Assembly: GCA_011037195.1 (NCBI GenBank)
Contig: JAAEAF010006839.1
Span: 1-64,000 of the forward strand
Reading direction: 5' to 3'
From: Triatoma infestans
Taxonomy: Eukaryota; Arthropoda; Insecta; Hemiptera; Reduviidae
DNA: 64,000 bases
The notes under the pieces are model-generated. The model had not been told where the DNA came from. It was given only the letters and a program-made list of their open reading frames with translations, and did not search any database. A program made the position numbers and the translations under genes. Shown here piece by piece: positions 11,939 to 23,700 of this stretch (positions are counted from its first letter, which is position 1; each line of letters opens with the position of its first letter).

Positions 11939-12510
11939 GAACTATCGGGGGTGGCACAATAAGCCTCTGTTGGCTGCAGTGCCGGGACATGGCCCACCCG
12001 AGATCGGATAATAATAATAATAATAATAATAATAATAGATGATTGAATCGTATAATAAATAAAATAGTACTTCAAAGAGCAAAGCACGCCCCTGCATGGA
12101 AAGCAAAGCCCCGCCCTTCCACAAAAACCCTCTGTAAATGAATTTTCTCGGAGAAATGTTTCAAATGAAAATTGTATTCCTTTTATAAGTAAATATAGTT
12201 GATATACACTGTTTAAAGAAAATCGTTGGAGCCATTTTCGAGAAAATTGCAAGAAGGTAAAGAAAAAAAATCATCCAGTAAAGTAGTATTTCCGGTTGGC
12301 CGATTTTGACTAAAACTTTACTATCAGATCCCCTGGTACAGTGAATATAAAAGAAATATCACGTTTAAACTTTCTACGATTTTCCAAACACAAACACAGA
12401 CTAATTTCTAGAAAACACTTTTACGGGCTCCAGAGATCCTCAAAAACTGTATTTCCGGAGAAAACTCGATATAGAAAATTTTACAATACTTCGTCTTATG
12501 AGAAAGTAAT

Positions 12511-13680
12511 TACTTAAATATAACAAAAGCAGTTGGCATTCTAAGTTTAAAGAAAAATTGATAGTCCTTTTTTTTTTTTTTTGAAAACATTCCAAAAATT
12601 CGGATACTTATTCTGTAAAAGATCTTTTAACTTCTAATAATGTTTCTAATATCTAATAATAAAAGTACAGTAAAGTAATGCCTATTTTTTCAGACGGTCT
12701 TAACGACCAACTACGAAATTTGGTGTCATGGGCAGGGGCGAAAGCACCTACTTCACTATTAACAATATTTAAACGAATATAAAAATTTAGCAGTTATACG
12801 CGGGACTCGAACTGGCGATCTCCCTGTTACAAGTTCATGCTCATAACCACCACACCAACACCTGCTCCATAGTTTCCCCCCATCAACTCTATTATAATTG
12901 TGTGGGGATAAATGTGTACAATTTGTTGTTTAAAGAAAATTTGTTAGTTTATTCATAATTGTACTAAAGGAGATACAGAAAATCGGGTGAGTGTTGCGCA
13001 CCAGATTTTTTTTTCCCTCTTACCCCCTCTTACCATTTTCTTATTATTATCTTTGAAGGGTCAAAAAAAGTAAAAAGTAAACATAAAAGAGGAAAAAGTA
13101 GGTTATTTAAGTATGGTTTATTTTTTCTTTTTTCTTTTTTTACTTTGCTCAAGCTCACTCCCCCATTTCAACGCCCCAGTTGGAAAGTTGTTTTTTTTCA
13201 CCGAGGGAAACTAAATAAAAGTAAAAGATAAAGAACAGTGAAAAACAAGTAACTATGGGGAAATACTTAAATACTACACTTTGCATAACAATCTTTATGT
13301 TTGGAAAACTCCTCCGCAGATATTTTTTTTTTCTTCTTCTTTGGTTAATCCCACTTAAGAGTAAAGTTGGTTGAAAACAAGAAGTTAACAATAGCGAATG
13401 TGCAATGAATATATTTTTTTTTTATGTGTATAACTTGTGGAAAGGCTTATTACAATATTTGAACTAGATATTCAAAAACCCCATTTACGCTACAAAAAGT
13501 TTTTATTCTACACGGAAAAATTAAACACCTGGTTTTCCTAATTCTCAAACAACTGTGAAGGGAAAAAAATAATTGAAGAAATCTTATTTAGTATTGGGAT
13601 CTAATAATATGATTTGCTTTTCAGCCTTACTATTTCAACTTAAGGAAAGTTTTTGTTGGCTAAGAAGAGAGATACCCATT
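12511..13680. other. AT-rich spacer
   Basis: Holds only the tRNA-like sequence at 12790 and a family F end near 12960-13015. No gene seen. Confidence 0.5.
12790..12865 (-). other. tRNA-like sequence
   Basis: On the minus strand TGGTGTGGTGGTTATGAGC resembles an A box and AGTTCGAGTCC a B box, with a CTTGTAA heptamer that could be a loop with anticodon TGT. The stems do not pair well. Probably a tRNA pseudogene or SINE head. Confidence 0.3.
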
Positions 13681-15200
13681 TTTACTTTTCTCTTACTTCT
13701 TTAAGAGAAAGAGTATTGTGATCATGTTAAAGTTTCAATAATGGATTGTCACCAGAAACACGTTTTGAGTTTCCCTGAGTCCGAAAAAAGTGGTTATTAG
13801 AGAAAATAATGGAAGATTCTTCTCGACAGTTCTTATATGAAGGAAAAGGATTGTGAGATTCGGTCTTTTTTTTAAAAATAAGAAAACTCAAATTGTTGCC
13901 ACCGTTTCGACAAGTATATTGTCTTCTTCAAAGCATAAAAAACACAGTTCAATAATCTTCAAAACATAACAATTTTAAAAAACATTATTGAACTGTTTTT
14001 TTTTATGCCTTGAAAAAGACAGTTCAAGGCATATTTGTCGAAACGTTGGCAAGAATTTGAGTTTTCTTATTTTTAAAAAAAAGACCGAATCTCACAATCC
14101 TTTTCCTTCATTAGAGAAAATGCTCTGGTTGCGGGAGTATGTATGTAAACAGCATAGCTCAAAAACAAAACCAAAAATTCGCAGAAGGTTCAAACTTGAC
14201 ATTCTGTTTGTGTGTCTCAATAAGATCCGACAATAAATTAATTTTCTGTCAGAATTCTTCAACCAGATGTATCGGATGTGAGAAGGAGAGAGAGAATGGA
14301 TTTTAGAGAAATAAACTACAATATTTGCTGAACACTGTATAATGAAAGTACACACTAACTGCAGACTTTACAATAGAAGTTAGGTACGAGAGATATATGT
14401 AGAGACAGACTGACTGGCTGAGTGATGAGAGAAGATTGTTGACTGGTTGAGAACTGGTCGTCAACTGACACTCTATTTATATGAATTGAACTGTCCTTTC
14501 CTAGTCAGGCCTACGTGGGGAATAATTAACTTTTTTGATTCATTTTTGTGTTTCTCCGCTATTCAGATCCAATGAATCTTTAATGATTCGCATCCCATTG
14601 CACGGACATACGACTTTAATGAGTAGATTCTTTATTTTTTTGCGAATTTCTGAGAAAACGACAAAAACGATTTGTATAAACATGTCTATTTCAAGTTTTC
14701 ACACATTAAGAGCCCAATACTTCGTTTTGACATATTTCTGAAAATTATTTAAAGGGGATTTTGGGGGAAGATGGGGTTATGTTTTCCTCTATTTTAGTTT
14801 ATTATATAATTTCTTTATCTAAGTAATATTAATTACAATATGTTGCCAAAATTCTGAGTATGAAAAAAAAAAATCGGTTGACCGTAAATGCGTTTTTGTA
14901 CTGAACAGTTCAGTTCAGTTTTCTGCAATTTTCTCCACAAAAACGAACGATAGATTTCATTAAATTTTGTATATAAACTATAAACAGAGATTGACCTATC
15001 ACTTTTGTTTGTAACATTTTTCTATGCAGTTCATTTAAGAGGGTCTCGGTAGGGTTAGAATTTCCTCCAAAAAGTGTTTTTTTTTTTTAGATTCTCCCAT
15101 TGATAAAACATTGAAGACATAACTTTGAAGAAAACTTGTCATTCATAACTACGTAAATTGTTTCAAGAAAAAGTCGTGTGAGTTTTCACAGATTTTTCAA
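13681..15200 (+). repeat. Family F repeat copy, interrupted
   Basis: Starts TTTACTTTTCTCTTACTTC and ends AAAGTCGTGTGAGTTTTCACAGATTTTT. It is split by the foldback element at 13808-14109; other family strings (ACAGCATAGCTCAAAAAC, ATTTCATTAAATTTTG) resume on the far side. Another interruption of unknown nature lies between about 14260 and 14560. Confidence 0.65.
13808..14109. mobile_element. Foldback/MITE-like element with ~75-bp inverted repeats
   Basis: TGAAGGAAAAGGATTGTGAG (from 13838) is repeated in reverse at the right end, and the inverted match runs about 75 bp to the TTGTCGAAACG string with two or three mismatches. The 12-mer ATTAGAGAAAAT occurs at 13796-13807 and 14110-14121, a likely target duplication. 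About 30 bp at the left lie outside the inverted repeat. Non-coding. Confidence 0.65.
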
Positions 15201-15695
15201 TTTCTGAAAGTCACTGTAGTGGTACTGGTGATATGAATGGTGATTTGGCGATGTAGCCAAAAAAAAAAAGTGACTATAGACACATTTTATATAAATTTTC
15301 TTTAAGCATATCTAGAAAAGAGAAGAATGTTTATAGAGGGTAGAGTGACCGAGAGAGGAGTTGGTATGTTGGCAGTGTGTAATGTAGAAGTGAAGTGTCG
15401 GCCGACATGAATTACTTGAACAGCCATGTGACTATTTAGAACTCTTGCTTGTTCTACCAGTGGATTAGCTACTGTGGGCTAGCCGGGATTTTAGTTGTTT
15501 ATTCTTCAAAAATTAACTGACGACTTCTTTTTTTATCCCAGTTTTTCTTGGTTCTTGATGAGAACTATCCTTCTAAGGGGAAGCTTGGCTTTCCAATTCA
15601 AGCACATTCACCATTACATAACAGCGGGCAAAAAGTAATGTATAGTTAAATTCCGCTTTGGGGCAAAATCGTGGTGAGTTGTTACGGCTGGTAAT

Positions 15696-15952
15696 CCTAA
15701 AAAAAAAAAAAAAAAAATCCTATGGCGTAACAGCCCGTGAAGGGCCAAGGCTTGCCAGACGGCGATTTGAATAGGAGGGCGTGTGGTAAGCAAACCGCTG
15801 TTCCCCACGCCGGTTAGTTGCTACCTTCGATACCTAGAATGCTAGTAATTGTAGCTTCCCACTTTTTATCACGATGCTGGGTGAACACCGGGAATCGAGC
15901 CCTAAATTCTCGCACGAAAGGCGAGTGCGCTAGCCACTAGACAAATGCGTGA
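15696..15952 (-). mobile_element. tRNA(Glu)-like SINE (family A)
   Basis: On the minus strand the head has GTCTAGTGGCTAGCGC (A box), a perfect anticodon hairpin CTCGC-CTTTCGT-GCGAG with anticodon TTC (Glu), and GCTCGATTCCC (B box). A ~180-bp body follows and the element ends in a long T run (A run on the plus strand). Near-identical 12-mers flank it: ACGGCTGGTAAT (15684-15695) and ACGGTTGGTAAT (15953-15964). Acceptor pairing is lost, so it is a SINE rather than a gene. Confidence 0.75.
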
Positions 15953-16261
15953 ACGGTTGGTAATAATAATGAATAATAATAAGTCAAGGGCTTGTACGCA
16001 AATTTTTTCAATAAGAGCTGGCTTCTTATCCTGTTCATCTGTAAACGACATTCCTCTTTCAGACATTATCTTCACTTCCAGGCACTTCCTGTTATAGTTC
16101 TCACGTGAATGTTTCAAACTTGATTTTTTTTTTTTTAATGAAAAATACGTTTGTTTTGTATCTTTTTGGGGGGCTACACCTATTTTATTATAAATACCTA
16201 CTTGTTTATTTATTATTATTATTATTCATATTTTTTCTCAGATAACGCTGGCATTTTTATT

Positions 16262-17597
16262 TTTAAGTAAGGTGCGGGTTGTACCAAGCACACTTTTATT
16301 GATTATTTAAGAATAGCCGTACAATGCCGCATGTATCCAAAATGATCCTTTTGAATATAAGTGGTTAATCTAGGATGAATATTGAGAAGCGTGATACCAT
16401 TATGTAGGCATTTGGGGACAATTCCAGTCGTGGAAGTGACTAGAGGAACAACCGCGGCGACTCTCTCTGCTCTCATATTCTTGCAATTTCTTCCCCAAGC
16501 TCGGCATACTTTCTTTGCTTTTCCTCAACAGTTTTACTTAAATTATTTGTGTTGGGCACAGCGATGTCTATTAATTTTACATCCTTCCTTAATTTGTCTT
16601 CAAGGATGATATCTGGCCTATTATGACTAACATTCCTGTTAGTTATAACAGATCTGTCATAATATAGGCGATATATACTGTCCTCCAGCACTGGGGATGG
16701 AATATACTTATAGTACGGTGCAGCCACGACTTCTAAAAAATACCACATCTAATCGCCAGTTCTCGATGAACAATTTTCTGACGCGACATTATTCTGACGC
16801 TTAGTGTATTCATTGGGGGCAAAAACCGAACATTCACCAATAACATGGTGAATAGTTTCAGGTTTTTCGCGGCACCGTTGCAGACATCATTTCTCACTAC
16901 AGCGTCCTTAATAATATGCCTTTTATAATATTTGGTGCCCATGAAATGTTCTTGAATGGCCATCATGAACTCCACTGTTTCCGGGAAAAGTTCGCCGTTC
17001 CTAAGCCATGCGTTCGACGCTGATTTGTCACATTTGATCGTTCAAGGTTATATGCAAACTTCCCGTGCAATGGTTTGGCTTTTCATGTTCTTACCGTTTC
17101 TGGCACATCCTGGACCCTATCGTTCGCTCGAGGCGATCGGTCACTCAGATTTAGTGGCGTCCATTGCAAATCCATACCGCAAACAACTCTATGAAGATAT
17201 GAATCATCGCATCTGTCAAAGAAATATCTTCTCAGTGAGCTTATTTGACTATTGTGCTGATTTATTATGCTCACTATCCCCGCACCACCTTCTGACGTTG
17301 GGAGAGTGAGGCGTTCAACACAAGAGTTCCGATGATGCACTCTGTATTTCGTCATTTCTGTCCTCACTCCTCTTTCAAGACCTTCTAAATCCGTTTTGGA
17401 CCAAAAAATAATTCCAAAGTAATAAGACAGCGTGGGAATGACATAAGAGTTGATTGCCCGTACGATATTTCTAAAGTTCAACTGAGATCTCAAAACTGTT
17501 TGCAAGCGCTTTGACATTTCTGACTTCAGCTGCTTCTTCATTCGCATCGCTGTTCAGTTCGTTTAGATTGCTGCACTCCTAGATACTTATAGTAAGA
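16262..17597 (-). pseudogene. 3' part of an RLE-type non-LTR retrotransposon, copy 1
   Basis: Minus-strand frames joined across breaks give a YLGV thumb start, SYVIPTLSYYFGIIFW and TLPTSEGGAG (17083-17547), a damaged knuckle region (16733-16975), then PYYKYIPSPVLE, YYDRSVITNR and NRPDIILEDK...LIDIAVP (16473-16748). The last is the PD-D core of the restriction-like endonuclease that such elements use for target nicking. Stops and frameshifts make it dead. Its 3' end near 16262 shares GGTGCGGGTTGTACCAAGCAC-like sequence with the copy at 18668-19400. Confidence 0.7.
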
Positions 17598-17617
17598 TAT
17601 TATTATTGTTATTTTTT

Positions 17618-18632
17618 ACTTTCTCTTACTCCTAGTAAGAGGAAGTATTGTAATCGAGTCAAATTTTCGATATCGAGTTTTCACCGGAAATATCCGTTTT
17701 GAGGTCCCATGAGGCCAAAAAAGTGTTTTTTAGCAAATTGTGTGTGTGTGTGTGTGTGTCTGTGTGTGTGTCTGTGTGTGTGTCTGTGTGTGTGTATGTA
17801 TGTGAACAGCATAGCTCAAAAACGAAAAATCGTAGAAAGTTCAAACTTGATATTACGTTTAGGTATCACCATGGGATCTGACGGTGCGTTATGTGTCAAT
17901 ATTCCTCAACCCGAAGTACCACTTTACTAGTTGTTTTTTTTACGTTTTTGCAATTTCTCAAAAATGGCTCCGAAGATTTTCTTTAAACTTGCTGTATTTC
18001 AACTACACAATACAAAGACTACAACTTTTATTTGAAACATTTCTCCAGGAAAATTCATTTAAGGGCACTTCTGGGGAGGGGTGGGGTTAGGTTTTCATCT
18101 TAACTGCTGTTTCAGTATATTAGACAATTCTGTCATCTAAATAATGTTAATTAGAATTAAATATGTTGTTGAAATTCCGAGTTTGAAAAAAAATAGATAA
18201 CCGGAAGTGCGTTTTTACTGAAATATAATTTTCAGTTTTCTGGTAGTTTTCTCGAAAATGGCTCCAACGATTTTCTTTAAACCAGAGTTGTTAACTATAC
18301 ATATAAAGAGCTACAACTTTTATTTGAAACTTTTCCCCTGATAAATTCATTTAAGGGGACTTTTGGGGGAGGGGGTTATGTTTTTCTTTAAAATGCTATC
18401 ACAGTTGATTATACAATTCTGTCATCCAAATTGAAATAACTAGAAATTAATATATTACCCAAATTCCGAGTTTCAAGGAAATTAGTAAACCGGACAGTTT
18501 AACTGGACAGTGTTTTCACTTTTCGACGAATTTCATTAAATTTGGTACACTAAGTATAAAATTTGTCAATTATAATTTTGAGTACTGGAGTAAGCCGAAG
18601 CGTGTGTGTAGTGTTTCACACCAAATTTTTTT
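17618..18632 (+). repeat. Family F repeat, near full-length reference copy
   Basis: Begins ACTTTCTCTTACTCC and ends with a degenerate reverse complement of that 15-mer (GGAGTAAGCCGAAGC) followed by GTGTGTGTAGTGTTTCACACC. Internal strings (GAGTTTTCACCGGAAAT, a TG microsatellite, ACAGCATAGCTCAAAAACG, TATTTGAAACATTTCTC) recur across the window in both orientations. No protein is encoded. Copies or pieces also lie near 1430-1545, 12960-13015, 32490-32680, 34040-34210, 36700-36950, 39000-39190, 41850-41930, 54270-54720, 58920-59200 and 62090-62180. Confidence 0.75.
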
Positions 18633-18667
18633 GTTTTTATTCTCAGCTTTTTCCGCTGGTATTTAAG

Positions 18668-19400
18668 AAGAGGTACGGGTTCAAACCAAGCACTTTCACA
18701 TGTTCAGCTTAAAAACTTTCTCACCATTCTGCAAGAGTTTAAAATGACAGACTTCTGTATCTGGATATAAATCTCTTGTCTTAGCCCTAAGGTCTTAATT
18801 CTGTCATGTAGGGCTTGCGGAATTATCCCAGTTACTGAGAGGACTATAGGAACTTTTTCCAATTCCCATATTTTGGTAATCTCTTCTTTTAAGTCCTGGT
18901 ACTTGCGCACCTTTTCACTCAGAGTACACTTAATGTTGCGATCACCGGGAATAGCAATATCGATCAAATGCGCCAATTTCTTTTGCTTGCCCCGCAACAC
19001 TACATCAGGTCTGTTGTTTAGGATCGGCCTATCTGTAATAATCGATCTATCATAATAGAGCGTGTACCTATCGGACTCTAGCACAGCAGATGGATTATAT
19101 TTATAATAGGGCACACTCTCTTCCAGCAATCCAACTTTAACACCAATGCTAACTGATTGTGACGCTGCAGATACTCAGTCCGTGCCAATGAACTATAAGC
19201 AGCCAATACATGCTGAATGGTCTCCGGTTTATCAAGGCAACGTCTGCACCTGTCATCCTTCACTTCCGGATCCTTTATAATAAATTTTCTCTAGTTCCTA
19301 GTGCCGATAACTTGGTCCTGGATAGCAACAAGGAATGCTTCGGTCTCGGGAAAGAGCTCACCCCTCCTCAATCATGCGTGCGACGCTATTTTGTCGACAA
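18668..19400 (-). pseudogene. 3' part of an RLE-type non-LTR retrotransposon, copy 2
   Basis: A 141-codon minus-strand frame (18704-19129) covers the endonuclease: VPYYKYNPSAVLE, YYDRSIITDR, NNRPDVVLRGK, HLIDIAIPGD and KYQDLKEEITKIW. Just upstream (19078-19263) is the knuckle DDRCRRCLDKPETIQHVLA. The best-preserved fragment of its family here, it is cut off before the RT core. This domain nicks DNA in R2/NeSL-type elements. It lies 3' of copy 1 but has its own 3' end, so it is a separate insertion. Confidence 0.75.
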
Positions 19401-19424
19401 ATATTGGTCAAGGATCTTATATTC

Positions 19425-19650
19425 TTATTTTAATTATTATTATTAGTATTATGATTATTTAGTTATTATTATTATTATTATTATTATATTATTATTATTA
19501 TATTATTAATTATTATTATTATTAGTTTATTCCAATTAGTATTAATACATTATATTATATTATTTTATATTATTATTATTTTTATGATTATTATATTACA
19601 ATTATTATTATTACTTAGTATTATTATTAGTATTATATTATTGGATCATA
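19425..19650. repeat. ATT-rich simple repeat
   Basis: About 220 bp of imperfect TAT/ATT repeats that run up to the left edge of the palindromic element. Confidence 0.85.
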
Positions 19651-19659
19651 CCAAGAATG

Positions 19660-19665
19660 CAACAG
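19660..19665. repeat. Left target-site duplication (CAACAG)
   Basis: CAACAG lies immediately before the terminal AGTAGGG and matches the hexamer after the right end. Six base pairs is the Polinton/Maverick duplication length. Confidence 0.75.
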
Positions 19666-19774
19666 AGTAGGGTAAAAAGACCGGTTCTGGCGCAAGGGCT
19701 ACGGAGCCAAGTCTTTTTTGGGGGTTGCAAGAACGCCGCTGCCATCATCCAAATCAATGAGCTTAATTCAAAGA

Positions 19775-19782
19775 TGACGTCA
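19775..19782. promoter_or_regulatory. CRE/ATF-like octamer TGACGTCA, left arm
   Basis: Mirror of 31581-31588, about 110 bp inside the left terminus. Confidence 0.35.
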
Positions 19783-19890
19783 TCAGATTAAATATTATCC
19801 AAATCGCGCCCCACCCCCACCCCCAGGCCAGACCTAAATTCAAAAGATAGCCCCCAACCTCCCACCCCAGGCCAGACCTAAATTCAAGAG

Positions 19891-19977
19891 AAAAAAAAAG
19901 ATTTCTACATGACCTTGAATCGAACCAGCAAACCCAGCACTCACAGTCGGTTATCTAAACCAGTAGACCACCGATGC
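19891..19977 (-). ncRNA. tRNA-like Pol III-type unit, left arm
   Basis: Mirror copy of 31386-31472, with the same boxes and the nine-residue A run (T run on the minus strand) at 19891-19899. It also points toward the element end. Confidence 0.4.
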
Positions 19978-20594
19978 CACTCGGTCCTATGTAGAAAAAG
20001 ATCTCGTCTATAAATTTATGTGCGTTGTACGAGCGCGTTCCAAGTTAGTTGTTTAGTTGTAGTAGTGTGTTTTAAAAAAGTTTTTTTATTACTGCTTACA
20101 CCTATTAATTATAGCACGTAGATTTCAACGGAAGAGAGAGAGGAAGTTAAGATGACGCAACATTTAAGCTGATAAGAAGGTTTTACATATATATCGCAGA
20201 GCAGCTCGCTATCATCCTATCTTCGACCTTGAGGTCAATCTAATGCGATAACTTAGCATTATTTTTTTTTAATTGAATTTCAGTCGGTCAGAAGACCGCA
20301 CAACCGCTGTTATGACTCACTCGAGACATATATAGATAAAAACAGTTGGTTAGAAGATATTGCATAATTGTAGATGTCCTTGGTCTTATCAGCATATACT
20401 GTTTAATCACACCAAACCATTATGATACTGGGTGTTAACATTATACCTATTAAAAAATGCATACCAGCTAATAAATATTTTTTGAGGAGTTAGAATAAAA
20501 ACTCATTTATATAATTGTTTTACAAATTTTTTATTATCAATTTGTTACAATGACATGTTTATGGTATAATACATTGAATAATTAATAAAACTCA

Positions 20595-20600
20595 TTTATT
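20595..20600 (-). terminator. Poly(A) signal after left polymerase gene
   Basis: Mirror copy of the AATAAA at 30764, read on the minus strand, about 110 nt past the stop of the left polymerase. Confidence 0.45.
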
Positions 20601-20712
20601 TAATTTTTTATGGTATAATACACTGTTTTGATCAATTAATACCAAAATATTTATAATGTATCATAAAAAAAACATAAAATTAATTTTTTGGTCTAATATG
20701 TTTACGCAAACG

Positions 20713-23700
20713 TTAATCTGCATCAATATCCTGCACTAAAATGTCCCGGTGTCCATAGGCCAACGAGTTTATCCCATCAGGCAGGATGAACCGTTTATTA
20801 TCTGAGGCTGAAAGGCTTCGTTTATTAATTAAGGTGGAGTAGACTTTATGCCCTACCGACCGAATCGATTTCATTATGCTTAACATCGAGACATCGTTAA
20901 ATAGGACAGATTTATAATCGGCAAATCCAATTTTCTTAAGCGTAGATCTTTGCACGCCTTTTGCACGCTTCTTTATATCCCCATCCACATCAATAGCATA
21001 CATCTTCGGACGCAATGCAACCACTTCGGTAATTATGCGCCCATCCACTTCATCCTTAAATTTCCCCAATACCTTTTTATTTTTAATTGAGAAATTCGGA
21101 TGGCTTGGATGATATCCTGACGTGTCAAAATGATCTTCCATTTCCAGCATATCCTTAAAAATGTCATCTGTGCTGATACGGTACAATAGGGAGTCCGTAT
21201 CCGTATATATTAAACGAAGCCGTTCTGGTCCATATTTTTGCAGCATAATGGAGTAATGAAATTTGAAAATTATATCCTTCGAGATCTCCAAAATAGAAAA
21301 GCCCACGTACGGAACTTTGTTAAAGTATATCCTCGTTTTGGCCATCCTAACACCAACCAAATTCTCATCATATATTTTAGCATCGAGGAATGTTGGCTTT
21401 GCAATTAATTTCATTAATCTGCTATCATTAGTGACAAGCTCAAAGTTCATCCTTTTACGCACATTCTCCATAGTCTTCCCAAAGTTTGCATTATTATATA
21501 ATTTGTACTGATTCTTCTCAAAATCGTTGGTTGCACGAGTCCTCATATCCGTGTTTAATTTGATGTAAGGAAGAAGCCATGGTGATTGCTTAAATCGAAG
21601 GGCTCTACGAACCCGCACCAGCTGCAGCCCATAATCGAGGGCCTGTTTAAGAGCAATGTAGTGAACCACGTATCTCTCCCGCTTGCCAAGATGAGGAATC
21701 AATTTTTTAATATTTCCCTCACTGTTAGGAGGCGCCATTGTTTCTGCAAGAAACGGGAGGTCGTTGTGAAGCGGATGAAGATGTTCTGGATATTCCAGAT
21801 CCACTTCTAATATATATCCAAAGTCGGAATCATCAGGGATGTCTTGAACTTGAATCTCTTCCGGCTGTTCCCCCCATTCAAAGCCTCCATAAGGTAAAAA
21901 CCTACTCTGTGCATCACCATATAAATTGTTTGCATCGTAATACATGATGAATACTGACTCTTGCGTTGGATCATAGGTTTGCATGTATTTATTATTGGCC
22001 TTGCAATACCGTAGGGAAGCCTGGCAGATACCTCCTCTTATGCCACGTTCGACCATTAGAATCATTTCATAATCAAGCAGAAGTTCCAATTTAATGCCTG
22101 TTAACCTCAACATAGCATCCCACGCCATACCGGGAGCAGTGAAATAATGCGCAGGATCGATTTTATGAGTACTCATTGTCACACGTCTAAAGTTTTCAAA
22201 GACATCAGCCAGCAACAAAACATCAGTCTTTAAATAGATATCACTATATTCTCCCAACGTTGTACAATGAAACTCGTTCCACACCTTCACTGCATGGTTA
22301 TAATCCTCTTCGCCAATATGGCTGTCCGTCAAGGCGTTGTAGAATGCAACCTTAGGTGGTAAATTTTCTTCATCCAATTTCTGCCAGGAACTCACATAGT
22401 CGTACGGGAAAACGCCTTTTCTTAATACAAGGGGCAGCTGCGTTTCAGTGAAATATTTCGCAGTTTCCATGAAAGAAGATTTTGGTAAGTAATTAACTAA
22501 TTGAGCCAGACTCTCTGCCATGAATCTGAATGAATCCAAGAAGCGAAATTGAATACCATTAATGTACTTTGCAAATGAAATAAACTTCTCTTCAGTATGA
22601 GGTATTACATTAACTCTGCCTGGAAGTTTCCCCAATTCTTTAATAATAAAATGCGAATCGTACCCGCTGAGATTGTGAATGAATACTGGAACATAAGTTG
22701 GTTGCCGGCATCGCAAATTACAATTATTACATGCAGCGCCCCTATATTTGCCTGAAATATGACAATGATCCCGCACCTTATGGTTGGCTTCGCTGAATGT
22801 ATGATTGCAGAGATAACAGGTATCAGCTGCCTTCCATTCTCTTTCTTCTAACTCACTAATCACTATGTCCACATTTTTGTTTAACATCTTGCCAATGACT
22901 GTTGATAAATCGCTTAGATGACGTAAGAATTTTTCGGCTGCATTCTCTCCCCTATATAGAAATGGTTCTTTAAGCGTCCAAAGATGTTCTATTTCATCGG
23001 TGGGTTTTACATAGGCGCAGAAAGAAAACGGTTCATGTTCCTGATAGTTCGTTGTAGATGATCGGGCTGGGGAAGGCGCACATGAATGTATAGGTTTTAA
23101 AAGGCACTCGAAATCGGCGTAAATCACAAAATTTGCTTTTAGCTGACGTTCAACGTTTTTAAATTCTATAAAAGGTTCTTCAGTTGGGAGTTTAACAGCT
23201 GCTGGAATGTTATCGCCACAATATATCCTGTGTTCTTGTAGTTTATCCTCTGCTGATTTTCCATAACGCCCATCAAAGTGTGTAAAACAGCGTTTACACA
23301 ACTGTATTGCATGCGCATAGTTTGTTTTTTGCCCGGAAACCAACCTATTGAAATGTTTAATAAAAACATAATGTTGTTTTTCTCCATCTTGCATGAGTAA
23401 AAGGTCGCGATGGTCTTGCAGTTCTTCTTTAACAACCTTCAGCGGGTAAACACTATTATCACCATCCAACCCGAATACATTTATTGATATATTGTTTACT
23501 TTTTCGAACTTTTTGATCTGGTGAAGAGGCGTGGGGAATGAAACGCACTCAAAATTATAAGGATGGACCAGCGTTTTATATTTACTAACACGTTGAGGGT
23601 CTTTATCCACAAATTTTGCTAATACAGCATATTTAAAACACTCCTCGTCGTAATTCTCCGGATTTATACAAGCCTTCTTAGCAGCGATAGATTTAGGAAG

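Larger units (their letters stand above)
7624..12035 (+). mobile_element. LOA-like non-LTR retrotransposon, nearly full length but broken
   Basis: The element encodes in order an ORF1 remnant, an apurinic-type endonuclease, a reverse transcriptase and an RNase H ending in a CCHC motif, and it finishes in a (TAA)n tail at about 12008-12035. An 11-bp direct repeat TAGATGATTGA flanks it (7613-7623 and 12036-12046), fixing both ends. It is visibly more GC-rich than its surroundings. RNase H after the RT and the endonuclease wording place it in the I/LOA group. The endonuclease lacks its middle and the RT/RNase H junction is frameshifted, so it cannot move alone. It interrupts a family F repeat copy that runs from about 7378 to 7623 and resumes at 12036. 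Confidence 0.85.

Noticed and set aside
17659..17930. Cys-Val and Thr-His-rich frames
   Set aside because: Translations of a TG microsatellite within family F.
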